Source of the DNA: Acidobacteriota bacterium
GTDB lineage: Bacteria; Acidobacteriota; Terriglobia; Terriglobales; Acidobacteriaceae
Length of the DNA stretch: 64,000 bases
Assembly: GCA_018268915.1 (NCBI GenBank)
Contig: JAFDVQ010000017.1
Location: forward strand, 242,628-306,627
Direction of reading: 5' to 3'
Shown here: one piece after another, positions 18,082-28,700 of the stretch
Layout: the number at the start of each line of letters is the position of its first letter
Position numbering within the stretch: position 1 is the first letter of the stretch
The notes under the pieces: generated by a model
Database searches by the model: none
Told to the model about the DNA's origin: nothing
Seen by the model: only the letters and a program-made list of their open reading frames with translations
Position numbers and translations under genes: made by a program

Positions 18082-19391
18082 AGATCAGCATTTTTGGTTT
18101 GGGCTATGTAGGAACAGTTTCCGCAGGTTGCCTTGCTGGAGACGGCCATGAAGTTGTGGGAGTCGATCCGGTTCAGACCAAGGTGGACCTGATCAATGCC
18201 GGCAAATCCCCGATCGTCGAAGCCGGGTTGGGACAACTCGTAGAGGCCGGCGTGAAGGAAGGGCGATTGCGGGCTACATGCGATCAGAACGAAGCGATTC
18301 GCGACACCGACCTTTCCTTTGTCTGCGTGGGCACTCCCAGTCAGCTGAATGGCAATCTCGATTCCTCGTCCGTCAAACGAGTCTGCGAGCTTATCGGCGA
18401 TGCCCTGCGAGAAAAGCAAACCCGCCATACGGTGGTTATTCGGAGCACCATCCTGCCAGGCACGATGCGGAATGTTGTTATCCCGGCCCTTGAGAAGCAT
18501 TCCGGCAAGCGTGCCGGCGTTGATTTCGGAATATGCAACAACCCGGAGTTTCTCCGCGAAGGGTCCGCCATCAACGACTATCAGGCTCCTCCCAAGACCG
18601 TTATCGGTGAAGTAGATTCACAGAGCGGAGACGTGCTCGCATCCCTGTATGAAAAACTGAGCGCTCCACTCATCAGGACAAGTATCGAGACTGCCGAAAT
18701 GGTCAAGTACGTTGACAACTGCTGGCATGCTCTCAAGATCGGTTTTGCGAATGAGATTGGGAACTTCTGTGATGCATTTGATGTGAACGCAGAATCTGTC
18801 ATGGACATCTTCTGCCAGGACAAGAAGTTGAACATCTCGCCCGCCTACCTGAAGCCGGGGTTCGCGTTCGGCGGCTCCTGCCTTCCAAAAGATTTGCGAG
18901 CGCTCTCCTATCAAGCCAAAATGTACGATTTGCAGTTGCCGATTCTGAATTCAGTGCTGCCCAGTAATGAAATGCAGATCGCGCGCGGAGTCCGGCTTGT
19001 GATCGAAAGCGGTAATCCGCGCGTCGGCATTCTAGGATTCAGCTTCAAGGCAGGAACAGACGATCTTCGCGAGAGTCCGGTCATCGAAGTCATTGAGCGC
19101 CTGCTCGGAAAAGGGTACGACCTGCGTATTTACGACAAAAATGTCAATCTGGCGGCTCTTGTCGGCGCCAATCGAGATTTCATCCTCAATCGCATTCCTC
19201 ACATCTCGCGCCTGATGGTTCCAAGTGTTGAAGACGTACTGACGCACGCGCAAACAGTTGTGATCGGGAATCACGATCCAGAATTCAGCCAGGTACAATC
19301 GAAGCTTCGTGAAGACCAGAGGCTCGTAGATTTCGTAAGGATTACTCGAACCGGGAGCCTTCATGCCAATCGCCAACTCTCCTTTGCCTGA
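18078..19391 (+). CDS. GDP-mannose 6-dehydrogenase-like nucleotide-sugar dehydrogenase (AlgD-like)
   Basis: 437 residues. The Rossmann start FGLGYVGTVSAGCLA, CVGTPSQLNG and GFAFGGSCLPKDLRAL match AlgD better than UDP-glucose dehydrogenases. The catalytic cysteine falls at residue 268, the same number as in Pseudomonas AlgD. CQDKKLN and KYVDNCWHALK also follow AlgD. The enzyme would oxidise GDP-mannose (or a related NDP-hexose) to the uronic acid with two NAD+. The TTG start is supported by GAGGAG 8 bases upstream and overlaps the previous stop. No alginate synthase genes (alg8/alg44) are visible, so the product probably feeds a different polymer. Confidence 0.82.
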   Translation: MKISIFGLGYVGTVSAGCLAGDGHEVVGVDPVQTKVDLINAGKSPIVEAGLGQLVEAGVKEGRLRATCDQNEAIRDTDLSFVCVGTPSQLNGNLDSSSVKRVCELIGDALREKQTRHTVVIRSTILPGTMRNVVIPALEKHSGKRAGVDFGICNNPEFLREGSAINDYQAPPKTVIGEVDSQSGDVLASLYEKLSAPLIRTSIETAEMVKYVDNCWHALKIGFANEIGNFCDAFDVNAESVMDIFCQDKKLNISPAYLKPGFAFGGSCLPKDLRALSYQAKMYDLQLPILNSVLPSNEMQIARGVRLVIESGNPRVGILGFSFKAGTDDLRESPVIEVIERLLGKGYDLRIYDKNVNLAALVGANRDFILNRIPHISRLMVPSVEDVLTHAQTVVIGNHDPEFSQVQSKLREDQRLVDFVRITRTGSLHANRQLSFA

Positions 19392-20580
19392 GACGTCAAC
19401 TGCCCCCGCTTCGACAGGAGCAGGAAAGGCTGATGTCTTCCGGTCGATCTCGGGCCTTAGCCAGTGGCTTGAACAAAACGATTATCGGGGTTACGACACC
19501 TTCGATGGCTTGAACGCCAGGTTTATTCGGCCTTTCACCTTCAATAGCCCGTTTCTTCGTACCGTGCTGCAGCAGGGGGTGCGCCGCTTTCCTGTAAATC
19601 TCCGTCCGGTGCTCGGTGTCAGACGTGAACACTCGAGCAAAGGGATGGGTTTTCTCGCTCGCGGTTTCATTCGCCTCAACAAAGCTACCGGGAATCCGAT
19701 CTGGAATGAGAAGGCGGTCGCGGCGTTGCAATGGCTTATTGAGCATCAGGCTGCCGGATACAGCGGCGCATGCTGGGGAAATCATTTCGACTACCAATCG
19801 CGCACGTTCTTTCTGCCTAAAGGAACGCCGACGATCGTCTGGACCTCTCTCATCGGCCACGCATTTCTTGACGCGTTTCAGCACTTCGGCGAGTCCCGCT
19901 ATCTTGAAGTCGCAGTCAGCGCGTGTGAGCACATCGTCCGCGACCTGACCGCCTTTCCTGACGGGCCCGGCGTCTGCATCAACTACATTCCCGGCAAGGA
20001 CAGCCGTGTACACAACGCCAACACCCTCGGTGCGAGTCTGCTTGCCAGGACCTACAGCATCAATTCAGACGAGAGGTTCCGCGAACTCGCAGAGGCTGCT
20101 CTACGTTATACGTGCCACCATCAAAGAGAAGATGGATCCTGGTACTACGGAGAAAAAGAGAATCTTCGCTGGGTCGACAATTTTCACACCGGGTACGTCC
20201 TCGACTGCGTGAAGCATTTCGAGCGCAGTACAGGCGACATGCAATTCCATCAAGGGATGATGAAGGGCTATCACTACTGGAAAGAAACCTTCTTCCTGCA
20301 GGATGGAACGCCCCGTTACTACAATCACAAAACTCTGCCGATCGATATTCAGTGCAGTTCACAGGCGATCGATACGTTGGTCTTCTTCCAGAGTGCCGAT
20401 TCAGGTAGTCTCAGTTTGGCCCTCAAGGTTGCTGAGTGGACGATTCAGCACATGCAGGACCGAACCGGCTACTTCTACTACAGGCGCTACTCGAACAATG
20501 TCGTAAACAAAACACCAACCCTGCATTGGGGACAGGCCACCATGCTCTGCGCTCTGGCCGGCCTCTACCAGTCCATCTAA
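19363..20580 (+). CDS. Alpha/alpha-barrel (six-hairpin-like) polysaccharide biosynthesis protein
   Basis: 405 residues of repeated amphipathic helices with aromatic and histidine-rich motifs (HHQREDGSWYYGE, WVDNFHTGYVLD, HWGQATMLCALAGLY), the pattern of alpha/alpha-toroid enzymes such as unsaturated glucuronyl hydrolases, glucuronyl C5-epimerases or the VpsJ-type proteins of polysaccharide clusters. It lacks a signal peptide, so it is probably cytoplasmic. It starts inside the AlgD-like gene (29-base overlap) with GGGAG before the ATG, so the two are tightly coupled. A uronic-acid-related role is inferred from that coupling. The reaction is unknown. Confidence 0.65.
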   Translation: MPIANSPLPETSTAPASTGAGKADVFRSISGLSQWLEQNDYRGYDTFDGLNARFIRPFTFNSPFLRTVLQQGVRRFPVNLRPVLGVRREHSSKGMGFLARGFIRLNKATGNPIWNEKAVAALQWLIEHQAAGYSGACWGNHFDYQSRTFFLPKGTPTIVWTSLIGHAFLDAFQHFGESRYLEVAVSACEHIVRDLTAFPDGPGVCINYIPGKDSRVHNANTLGASLLARTYSINSDERFRELAEAALRYTCHHQREDGSWYYGEKENLRWVDNFHTGYVLDCVKHFERSTGDMQFHQGMMKGYHYWKETFFLQDGTPRYYNHKTLPIDIQCSSQAIDTLVFFQSADSGSLSLALKVAEWTIQHMQDRTGYFYYRRYSNNVVNKTPTLHWGQATMLCALAGLYQSI

Positions 20581-20594
20581 TAAGAGATCAAAAA

Positions 20595-21794
20595 GTGAAA
20601 GACAAGAAGAGGCGAGTCCTCATCATCGTCGAGAACCTGCCGGTTCCGTTCGACAGCAGAGTTTGGAAAGAAGCGCTCGCGCTTCACGCAAACGGGTATC
20701 AAGTCACCGTTCTTTGTCCGAAAGGCAAGGGATACCAGAAGAAGTACGAGCTGCTAGAAGGCGTTCACATCTACCGCCATCCGATGCCGCGGGAAGGGAA
20801 CTCCGCACTTGGATACATCGTGGAGTATGGAAGCGCGCTGCTTTGGGAAGCCCTCTTCTCCTGGTGGATATTCTTCGCCAGAGGATTCGATGTAATTCAG
20901 GGCTGCAATCCTCCCGACACGATCTTTCTCGTGGCCTGGATGTTCCGCTTGTTCGGTGTTCGTTACATCTTCGATCACCACGACGCAAACCCCGAGCTCT
21001 ACCACTCCAAATACGAGCGCAAGGATTTCCTTTACAAAGCTCAGGTCTTCCTCGAGCGGCTTACCTACCGCTCCAGCATCGTTGTGATGGCGACCAACGA
21101 GAGCTATCGCAACCTGGCGATCACACGCGGCGGAATGGCCCCGGAAGATGTATTCGTCGTGCGAAATGGCCCGGATCTCGAGACCTTCAAACTGGTGCCC
21201 GCCGACTCCTCCCTGAAATACGGTCGAAAGTTCCTCGTGGGGTACGTCGGGACCATGAGCATTCAGGAGGGACTCGACATCCTCGTTGAAGTCGCTGACC
21301 ACATCCGGTCGATGGGCCGAACAGACGTGCATTTCACGTGCGTTGGCGGTGGACCCGGGCTCGCGGGCCTCCGGCAAATGGTAAAGGATAAGTATCTCGA
21401 AGATGTCGTCGACTTCACAGGACGAGTACCGGATGAGCAGCTCCTCCGGGTGCTATCGACCGCAGACGTTTGCGTAAACCCTGACAAGCCATGCGAGATG
21501 AACGACATCTCCACCATGATCAAAATCGCGGAGTACATGGCTTTAGGCAAGCCCATCGTCCAATTCGATCTGAAAGAGGGCAGGGTCACCGCAGGAGGCG
21601 CTTCCCTGTACAGTGACGGAAAAGACCTTGTCGGAGACTTTGCCGCCAAAATTCTCTGGCTCTTGGATCATCCCGAGGAAAGAGAGCGGATGGGGAAAAT
21701 CGGCAGAGGGAGAGTCGAAACCCAACTGTCCTGGGACCACTCTGAGGGCCACCTCTTTGCAGCTTACGAACGGGCGTTCGATAAAAAGCGCTAG
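20595..21794 (+). CDS. Family 4 glycosyltransferase
   Basis: About 399 residues from the GTG at 20595, which has AAGAGA upstream; the frame is open to 20436, but that extension overlaps the previous gene. RVLIIVENLPVPFDSRVWKEA is the usual N-terminus of this GT4 subgroup. VGYVGTMSIQEGLDILVE, FTGRVPDEQLLRVLSTADVCVNPD and EYMALGKPIVQFDL give the donor-binding half. It transfers a sugar in the second assembly subgroup. It is followed by a 311-base spacer with a strong hairpin, so it probably ends this transcription unit. Confidence 0.87.
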   Translation: MKDKKRRVLIIVENLPVPFDSRVWKEALALHANGYQVTVLCPKGKGYQKKYELLEGVHIYRHPMPREGNSALGYIVEYGSALLWEALFSWWIFFARGFDVIQGCNPPDTIFLVAWMFRLFGVRYIFDHHDANPELYHSKYERKDFLYKAQVFLERLTYRSSIVVMATNESYRNLAITRGGMAPEDVFVVRNGPDLETFKLVPADSSLKYGRKFLVGYVGTMSIQEGLDILVEVADHIRSMGRTDVHFTCVGGGPGLAGLRQMVKDKYLEDVVDFTGRVPDEQLLRVLSTADVCVNPDKPCEMNDISTMIKIAEYMALGKPIVQFDLKEGRVTAGGASLYSDGKDLVGDFAAKILWLLDHPEERERMGKIGRGRVETQLSWDHSEGHLFAAYERAFDKKR

Positions 21795-21963
21795 ACCACT
21801 CCAGCGTCATGGTTCCTGAGCCAGTTTTTCAGCCTCGCGTGTAAAGAAAACCCGTGTGCGATTGCTGGATCGCGCCCGGATTTCGGACCGAAAGGTCATT
21901 TCGAAAAAATGAGTGGACCAAGTGCCCTCATTTTGAAGATATTGTTTAAGGAATCATGAAACG

Positions 21964-22003
21964 CACGTGCTCTTGGCGACTCTATCAGTCGAGAGAGCAC
22001 GTG
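21964..22003 (+). terminator. Strong two-tier hairpin in the spacer before the carbamoyltransferase/NRPS/PKS genes
   Basis: Outer arms CACGTGCTCT and AGAGCACGTG pair perfectly over 10 bp. Inside them CGACT and AGTCG pair around a CTATC loop, leaving a small internal loop. It lies within a 311-base spacer (21795-22105) that holds no convincing gene. There is no T-tract after it, so it may be a Rho-assisted terminator, an attenuator or an RNA-processing site instead of a simple terminator. It also falls inside a 31-codon reading frame at 21956-22051. Confidence 0.5.
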
Positions 22004-22105
22004 TTCCATTTCTCAATCTGGAGCGCTCACAAAACTCAACCAATGCATTGAGAACATTCCCAGGGGGGAAGCAAGAAGACACCATTTTCTCCGCATAGGA
22101 AAATC

Positions 22106-23869
22106 ATGAAAGTCATTGGGATTAGCGGTTTGGAGAATTCAGTACCCTTCAAGAAGGCTACGTGGCCGGGATTGGAGGAGCGCGAGTACCGCATCGCGCA
22201 AGGAATGGACGCAGCAGCGGCGCTCGTCATCGACGGAAAGCTGGTTGCTGCCGCTGAGCAGGAACGCTTCAGCAGGAAAAAGCACACCGGCAATTTTCCA
22301 ATAGACGCGATCCAGTTCTGCCTGCGCGAGGCCGGCATATCGATCGAAGACGTTGATGAAATCGCTCACGGATTCGACTATCGCCCCTACCGCGAACTCT
22401 ACTCAAAAGATGAAACTTCGGCGGCCCTCTACGAGAAGGTGTTCTCGCATGAGGCGCTCCTGGCGCAGGTGCGAAGAGACCTTCCCGGTTTCGCGGAGCA
22501 GAAGATCTTTCCGGTAACGCATCATCTCGCTCATGCAGCCAGTGCGGCATTCACATCCGGCTGGGACGAGTGCCTGGTCATCGTGAACGACGCGATGGGA
22601 GAGATGGAAAGCCTGTCGGTCTACGATTTCCATGACGGACAACTCGAAAAGATATTCTCTCTCGGCGCCAACGACTCGATCGGAATCCTCTATTCCTTAG
22701 TCACCCTTCACCTTGGCTTCGATTTCAACTCGGACGAATACAAGATCATGGGTCTCGCGCCATACGGCGACCCAAGCCGCTTCCGTAAAGTCTTCGAGGA
22801 AGCGGTTGAGCTTCGCGATGACGGCTCTATCCGAATTCCCATTCTCAAGCTGAACCGCACGCGCGAAGAGCGAGAGAATTATCTCGCCAGCCGTGCTTGG
22901 CTCGACGAGCACCTCGTCAAGCGCAGGCTTCCCGGTGTACACTCCGTCAATTCAATTCATGAAGATGTCGCAGCCGCTCTGCAGCAGTGCATCGAGCGAG
23001 CCATCATGCATGTCTGTGAGCACTTTGGGCAAGCGACAGGCTTGCGCCGTCTCGCGCTTGCCGGTGGCGTAGCGTTGAACTGCACCGCCAATGGCAAGCT
23101 CTTCCGCTCCAGGCTGTTTGACGAGGTGTATGTTCAGCCAGTGGCCGGCGACGATGGCACCGCGTTCGGAGCGGCAATCTATCGTTCTTCGCTTCAGCAG
23201 CAAGTCCCCAAACAGAGGTTCCCCGCGCCGCTGTTTGGGCCCAAATACTCTCAGAGCGACGTCGAAGCAGCCCTTCGCAAGTTTGATGGGAAGATCCAGT
23301 ACAAGCGCTTCGACTCTTTTGCGGACACGTGCGCATGCGCAGCCCGGCTCATTGCAGACGGTCGTGTCATCGCCTGGCTGCGAGGGCGCATGGAGTACGG
23401 ACCACGCGCTCTGGGAAACAGAAGCATCCTCGCAAACCCCGGCCACCCAGAGATGCGCGACCGCATCAACGCCATGGTGAAAAAGCGCGAGGCATTTCGC
23501 CCTTTCGCACCAGCGTGTTCCTTCGAAGAAGCCCATCGCTGGTTCGAAATTGAGCCTGGCACTCAACTGCCTTACATGATCAGCGTGGTCTACGTTCGCC
23601 CTGAGTCACGCGCCCAGCTTCCCGCTATCACACATGTGAATGGGTCCGCGCGACTGCAAACGGTATCGCAAACCGACAATCCTGACTTTCATACCCTTCT
23701 GCAAGCCGTAGGAGAAACAACCGGGCGGCAGATGGTTCTGAACACCAGCTTTAATGTGAAGGGCCAGCCGATAGTCAACACGCCAGAAGAGGCGATTGAG
23801 ACATTTCTCGGCACGGGAATCGAGTTCTTGTTTCTGGAGGATTTTTATGTCACTCGCTCCGGAGATTGA
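22106..23869 (+). CDS. NodU/CmcH-family carbamoyltransferase
   Basis: 587 residues. N-terminal Kae1-like domain: GMDAAAALVIDGKLVAAAEQERF, HHLAHAASAAF and KIMGLAPYGDP. C-terminal YrdC-like carbamoyltransferase domain: GRMEYGPRALGNRSILA and KKREAFRPFAPA. These enzymes carbamoylate a hydroxyl group (sometimes another nucleophile) of a sugar or natural product using carbamoyl phosphate and ATP through a carbamoyl-adenylate. AGGA precedes the ATG. The next gene, an NRPS-like adenylation protein, starts 23 bases before this one ends, so its product is probably used in the same pathway. A target in the neighbouring polysaccharide is the alternative. Confidence 0.88.
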   Translation: MKVIGISGLENSVPFKKATWPGLEEREYRIAQGMDAAAALVIDGKLVAAAEQERFSRKKHTGNFPIDAIQFCLREAGISIEDVDEIAHGFDYRPYRELYSKDETSAALYEKVFSHEALLAQVRRDLPGFAEQKIFPVTHHLAHAASAAFTSGWDECLVIVNDAMGEMESLSVYDFHDGQLEKIFSLGANDSIGILYSLVTLHLGFDFNSDEYKIMGLAPYGDPSRFRKVFEEAVELRDDGSIRIPILKLNRTREERENYLASRAWLDEHLVKRRLPGVHSVNSIHEDVAAALQQCIERAIMHVCEHFGQATGLRRLALAGGVALNCTANGKLFRSRLFDEVYVQPVAGDDGTAFGAAIYRSSLQQQVPKQRFPAPLFGPKYSQSDVEAALRKFDGKIQYKRFDSFADTCACAARLIADGRVIAWLRGRMEYGPRALGNRSILANPGHPEMRDRINAMVKKREAFRPFAPACSFEEAHRWFEIEPGTQLPYMISVVYVRPESRAQLPAITHVNGSARLQTVSQTDNPDFHTLLQAVGETTGRQMVLNTSFNVKGQPIVNTPEEAIETFLGTGIEFLFLEDFYVTRSGD

Positions 23870-25700
23870 GAGAGCGCGACCTGAATCTGGAGCTTCGCCC
23901 ACGATCGCGGGACTTTTTTCGCAGCAGGCAGCGCGGAGTCCCCAAGCAATCGCCTTGATCGCTGGGAACAGGCAAGTGACGTACCTCGAGGTGGATGATC
24001 AATCCACTCTTCTCGCTGCGTATCTTCGCAGTCTGGGAGTGCGCCCCGGCACGCTTGTTGGCGTCGCGATGGGGAGAACTGAAAAGCTCCTCATCAGCCT
24101 CCTGGCCATTCTCAAAGCCGGCGGAGCGTATGTTCCACTGGATCCCAACTATCCCAAGGAGAGGCTTTCCTTGGTTATCGAGGATGCAAACATATCGGTC
24201 CTGCTCACGACTCCAGACGCGAATGCCAGCCTCAACATAAATCGCACCAGCATCAAGGTGATCGACGTTAACGACCCTTCGATCTTCGGCTCTTCGGTAA
24301 GCGACTTTTCTTTGCAAGGCTGTGATGAGGACCTCGCGTACGTAATCTACACCTCTGGCTCTACCGGCAAGCCAAAAGGGGTGATGATCGAAAACCGAAA
24401 TGTGATGAGTTTTTTCCGAGGCATGGACCTGGCCATCGGCTGCGAACCGGGCACCTGGCTTGCCGTTACCAGCATTTCGTTCGATATCTCGGTGCTCGAA
24501 CTTCTCTGGACGCTCACGCGCGGCTTCAGGGTTGTAATTCATGCCGATGCGGGCTCCGACAAGATGGCTGAGGAGATCGTCCGCCATCAAGTGACTCATC
24601 TCCAGATGACGCCTTCGCTGGCGCGCATGCTGATCCTCGATGACCGCAATCTGTCCGCTCTCGGCTCGTTGCGCCAATTGCTTCTGGGAGGCGAGGCGGT
24701 ACCGGCTTCGCTCATTCATCATCTGCGCCGCGAATTCAAAGGGCAAATCTTCAATATGTATGGGCCGACTGAGACGACGATCTGGTCGACTACCTATCCC
24801 GTGGAAGAAGTTGGCGCGAGTGTCCCGATCGGCCGACCGATCGAAGGAACAGAGCTCCACATTCTCGATTCAGAATTTCGACCGGTTTCAAGTGGCGAAG
24901 TTGGAGAACTGTTCATTGCTGGAGAAGGTGTAGCGCGGGGCTATTGGGAACGACCTGAGCTCACGGCGGAGCGCTTTCTCTCCCTTCCAGCTATAACACC
25001 CTATCGGCTTTACCGTACGGGAGACTTAACGCGCTCGCTTCCGGATGGAAACCTGGAGTATCTGGGTCGCGCCGACTATCAAATTAAGCTTCGCGGCCAC
25101 CGTATTGAGCCAGGTGAAATCGAAGCCATCCTGGAGCGGCGTGCCGATGTCGCGCAGGCTGTAGTTGTCCTGCGTGAGGACCGGGAAGGTGACAAGCGAC
25201 TCGTTGCATATTTGGTTGGTAGCCAGTCTGTGGAAGCCGATATTGGTGCGATTCGTAAGTCCGTGGAATCCGAATTGCCCGAATATATGGTCCCGTCCAG
25301 CTTTGTCTTTTTACCCTCACTGCCTCTCACAGACAATGGCAAGATAGATCGCAAAGCGTTGCTCAAGCTACCTCCACCTGCCCTGCCTGCTGTAAACACT
25401 TCTCGCCCCCAGAGCGAGTCTGGCAACGTCATGGAGAGCCTGGTGGCTCGTGTATGGCAGGAAGCTCTAGGAATACCCGCCGTAGGCCTCGAGGAAAATT
25501 TCTTTGATCTCGGCGCCCATTCCCTCACGGTTGCTGAGGTGCAGGCCAAGCTTCAGAGCGAGTTGGGTTGCGAGATTACACTTGTTGACCTCTTTCAGTA
25601 TTCCACCGTGAAGGCTCTTGCGGCCCACCTCATCGGCAAGCCTTCCCGCAGCCAGCTTTCCGATCGCGCAGCGCGTCGCAGACTGGCTCGATCGAACTGA
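23847..25700 (+). CDS. NRPS-like adenylation-carrier didomain protein, predicted to activate glycine
   Basis: 617 residues from the ATG at 23847, preceded by GGAGG and overlapping the carbamoyltransferase end. Adenylation domain about 20-505: YVIYTSGSTGKPKGV (A3), NMYGPTETTIW (A5), YRTGDL (A7), GRADYQIKLRGHRIEPGEIE (A8), NGKIDR (A10). Carrier domain about 525-597 with phosphopantetheine Ser559 in LGAHSL. Aligned by eye to GrsA, the pocket residues are D213, I214, L217, Q253, L279, G281, M304, I312, W313 and K499, the pattern known for glycine. There is no condensation domain, so it should load glycine as a starter onto its carrier for the polyketide synthase encoded 10 bases downstream. No phosphopantetheinyl transferase is in the window. 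Confidence 0.9.
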   Translation: MSLAPEIERARPESGASPTIAGLFSQQAARSPQAIALIAGNRQVTYLEVDDQSTLLAAYLRSLGVRPGTLVGVAMGRTEKLLISLLAILKAGGAYVPLDPNYPKERLSLVIEDANISVLLTTPDANASLNINRTSIKVIDVNDPSIFGSSVSDFSLQGCDEDLAYVIYTSGSTGKPKGVMIENRNVMSFFRGMDLAIGCEPGTWLAVTSISFDISVLELLWTLTRGFRVVIHADAGSDKMAEEIVRHQVTHLQMTPSLARMLILDDRNLSALGSLRQLLLGGEAVPASLIHHLRREFKGQIFNMYGPTETTIWSTTYPVEEVGASVPIGRPIEGTELHILDSEFRPVSSGEVGELFIAGEGVARGYWERPELTAERFLSLPAITPYRLYRTGDLTRSLPDGNLEYLGRADYQIKLRGHRIEPGEIEAILERRADVAQAVVVLREDREGDKRLVAYLVGSQSVEADIGAIRKSVESELPEYMVPSSFVFLPSLPLTDNGKIDRKALLKLPPPALPAVNTSRPQSESGNVMESLVARVWQEALGIPAVGLEENFFDLGAHSLTVAEVQAKLQSELGCEITLVDLFQYSTVKALAAHLIGKPSRSQLSDRAARRRLARSN

Positions 25701-25710
25701 GACGAACGCT

Positions 25711-28700
25711 ATGAACTCATCCGCGATAGCAGTCGTTGGAATGGCCGGAAGATTTCCCGGAGCGTCCAACATCGCTCAGTTCTGGGAAAATCTGCGGGAA
25801 GGCGTAGAGTCTGTCCGCGACCTCTCCGACGCCGAACTGCAAACGGCTGGGGTTTCTCCCGACGAATTAAATAGCCCTGGGTACGTCAAACGGGCCCCGA
25901 TCCTCGATGGCGTTCCGATGTTCGACGCATCATTTTTTGGCTTCAGTCCGCGTGATGCATCCATCATGGATCCACAGCACCGGCATTTTCTGGAGTGCGC
26001 CTGGGAAGCGCTCGAAGATGCGGGCCATCCTCCCAAAACCTTCGACGGATCAGTGGGCGCCTTTGCCGGATCAGGCATGAACTCTTACCTGATCCACAAC
26101 CTGCTTGCGAACCGCAAGCTTCTCGGATCTGCGGGCTTATTTCAGCTCAAACAAACCGGAAATGACAAGGATGTGCTGGCGACGCGCGTCTCCTATCAGT
26201 TTGACCTGCGCGGTCCAAGTATCAACGTCCAGACGGCATGCTCAACGTCGCTCGTGGCGATTCATCTCGCATGCCAGAGTCTGCTGAATCATGAATGCGA
26301 CATGGCGCTGGCGGGTGGCGTCACAATCGAAATTCCTCACGGTCATGGCTACATGTATCGGGAAGGCGAAATTCTGTCCCGAGATGGCCACTGCCGTGCA
26401 TTCGATGCTTCTTCGAGTGGCACTGTATTTGGAAGTGGCGTCGGAATAGTGGTATTGCGGCGATTGGAAGATGCATTAGCGGATGACGACAATATCCGGG
26501 CTGTGATTTTGGGATCTGCCATCAATAACGATGGCGCACGCAAAGTGGGTTACCTTGCGCCCAGCGTCGAAGGCCAGATGGAAGCCATTGCCGAAGCTCT
26601 TGACTTTTCCGGCGTCAGCGCCAATGAAATCTCCTATGTGGAGACGCATGGAACAGGGACTACAGTTGGTGACCCCATCGAAATCCGTGCTCTTACGCAG
26701 GCTTATCGCAGATCGACCGCTAGCACGGGCTTTTGCGGGATCGGTTCACTGAAAACAAATATCGGACATCTGGACGCTGCCGCAGGCGTCGCCGGCCTCA
26801 TCAAAACGATACTGGCCTTGCAGCATGCGCAGATTCCTCCGAGTCTTCATTTCCAGACGCCGAATCCACACCTGGAAATTGAACGCAGCCCGTTCTACAT
26901 CAATAGTCGGCTGACAAACTGGCCCTCGAAAGGAACACCGAGACGAGCGGGCGTCACATCACTTGGCATTGGAGGTACAAATGCTCATGTGGTCCTGGAG
27001 GAGGCGGCGTCACGGACGATAGCGCGAAACAGAAAGCCGTTCGAGCTTTTGGTCGTTTCAGCTAAGACTGAAGCCGCAGCCGATCAGGCCCTTGTGAATC
27101 TTGCAACTCACCTTCAGCAGCATCCGGAAGTCGATCGGGCAGACGCCGCTTTTACGTGCCAACTCGGTCGTCAGGAATTCCAGCATCGGCGTTCGCTGGT
27201 GGTGGAAGATTCCTGCGATTCATGTGTCTCGCTCAGTGAAAAATCGCGCAAGCAGGCTGCGAAGGGGGTCGCAAACAAACCTGCACCTCCTGTCGCTTTC
27301 TTGTTCTCTGGCCAGGGCTCGCAGTACGTCAATATGGGGCGTGAGCTTTACATTCACGAGCCCTTATTTCGCGAAACGCTCGATCACTGCGCCCGTGAGC
27401 TCGAGCGGCATATCGGGATTAACTTGACGACGGTTATGTACCCGCCCGATGACGAAAAGGAAGTTGCATCAGCCCGTCTGAACGAGACCTGGCTCACTCA
27501 GCCAGCCCTCTTTGCAATTGAGTATTCGCTTGCGCGCTGGTGGATGTCGCTCGGTGTTCAGCCTGCAGCAATGCTCGGCCACAGCATCGGCGAGTACGTG
27601 ACAGCTTGTCTCGCTGGAGTATTCTCTCTCGAAGATGCGCTAGGGGTCGTAGCCTTTCGTGGGCGCCTGATCTTCGGCCTGCACGCCGGATCGATGCTTG
27701 CTGTGCCGCTTCCGGCTGCAAAAGTTCCGCTGACGGGTTCTGTCTCGCTGGCTGCTGTCAACAGCCCGGACCTATGCGTTATTTCAGGAACAACTGAAGA
27801 GGTTGCTGCAATCGAAGAACAGCTTGCGAAGGAATCAGTTGCCTGCAAGCGATTATTCACTTCGCATGCATTTCACTCCTCGATGATGGAGCCGATCCTT
27901 GGCGAGTTCGATGAGAAGCTTCGATCAGTCACTCTTAACGCTCCTCGAATTCCGTATCTGTCGAACGTGACAGGTACTTGGATACGAGCTGAAGAGGCGA
28001 CGAGCCCAACTTACTGGACGCAGCATATTCGGCAAACGGTGCTGTTCTCTGACGGAGTCTCAGAATTACTGGGCAATCCAAATCAAGTACTGCTCGAGGT
28101 TGGACCGGGGAGCACGCTCACATCGCTGGCCAGGCAGCAGGGCGCGTCGACCAGGGCGTTGCAATCCACGCCACATCCTCGCGAGGACGACTCGGATCTT
28201 CGCTGCGCACTTGGTTCGCTGGGGCGCCTTTGGACGTTGGGAATCGAAGTCAAATGGAATGGGCTGCGATTGCCTCACTCCGCCCAACGAATCCCGTTGC
28301 CTACGTATCCTTTCGAGCATCAGAAGTTCTGGATTGAGCCAGACAGAATTCAGGAAGGTACTGGGCATGTATCCGAAGCCCCAGCCTCAGCCCCGGACAA
28401 TCACGATGGCTGGTTTTACCGACGTGGATGGTCGCCGGTTTCGTTGCCTGTCAAACCTGCAGATGAAGTCGACCGTTGGGTCATTTTTTGTGACGCTCTT
28501 GGCTTGGGAGATACAGCGGCAGGGCAGCTCTTGCTTGCTCAAAAGAAAGTGATCTTAGTCGATCCCGGATCAAGTTTCCGGGAATCGAAAAAGAATCGCT
28601 ACACCGTTCGCCCGGATAGTCGCGAGGACTACGCTAGCCTCTTTTCGGCGCTCAGTGGAATGGGATTTGTACCTCAAAGGATCTTGCATTTTTGGTCAGT

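Noticed and set aside
18078..20580. Alginate biosynthesis operon
   Set aside because: Only the AlgD-like gene matches. Alg8, Alg44, AlgK, AlgE and the acetylation genes are absent.
20436..20594. 53-residue N-terminal extension of the GT4 protein
   Set aside because: It overlaps the preceding gene and has no GT-B features; the GTG at 20595 has a ribosome-binding site.
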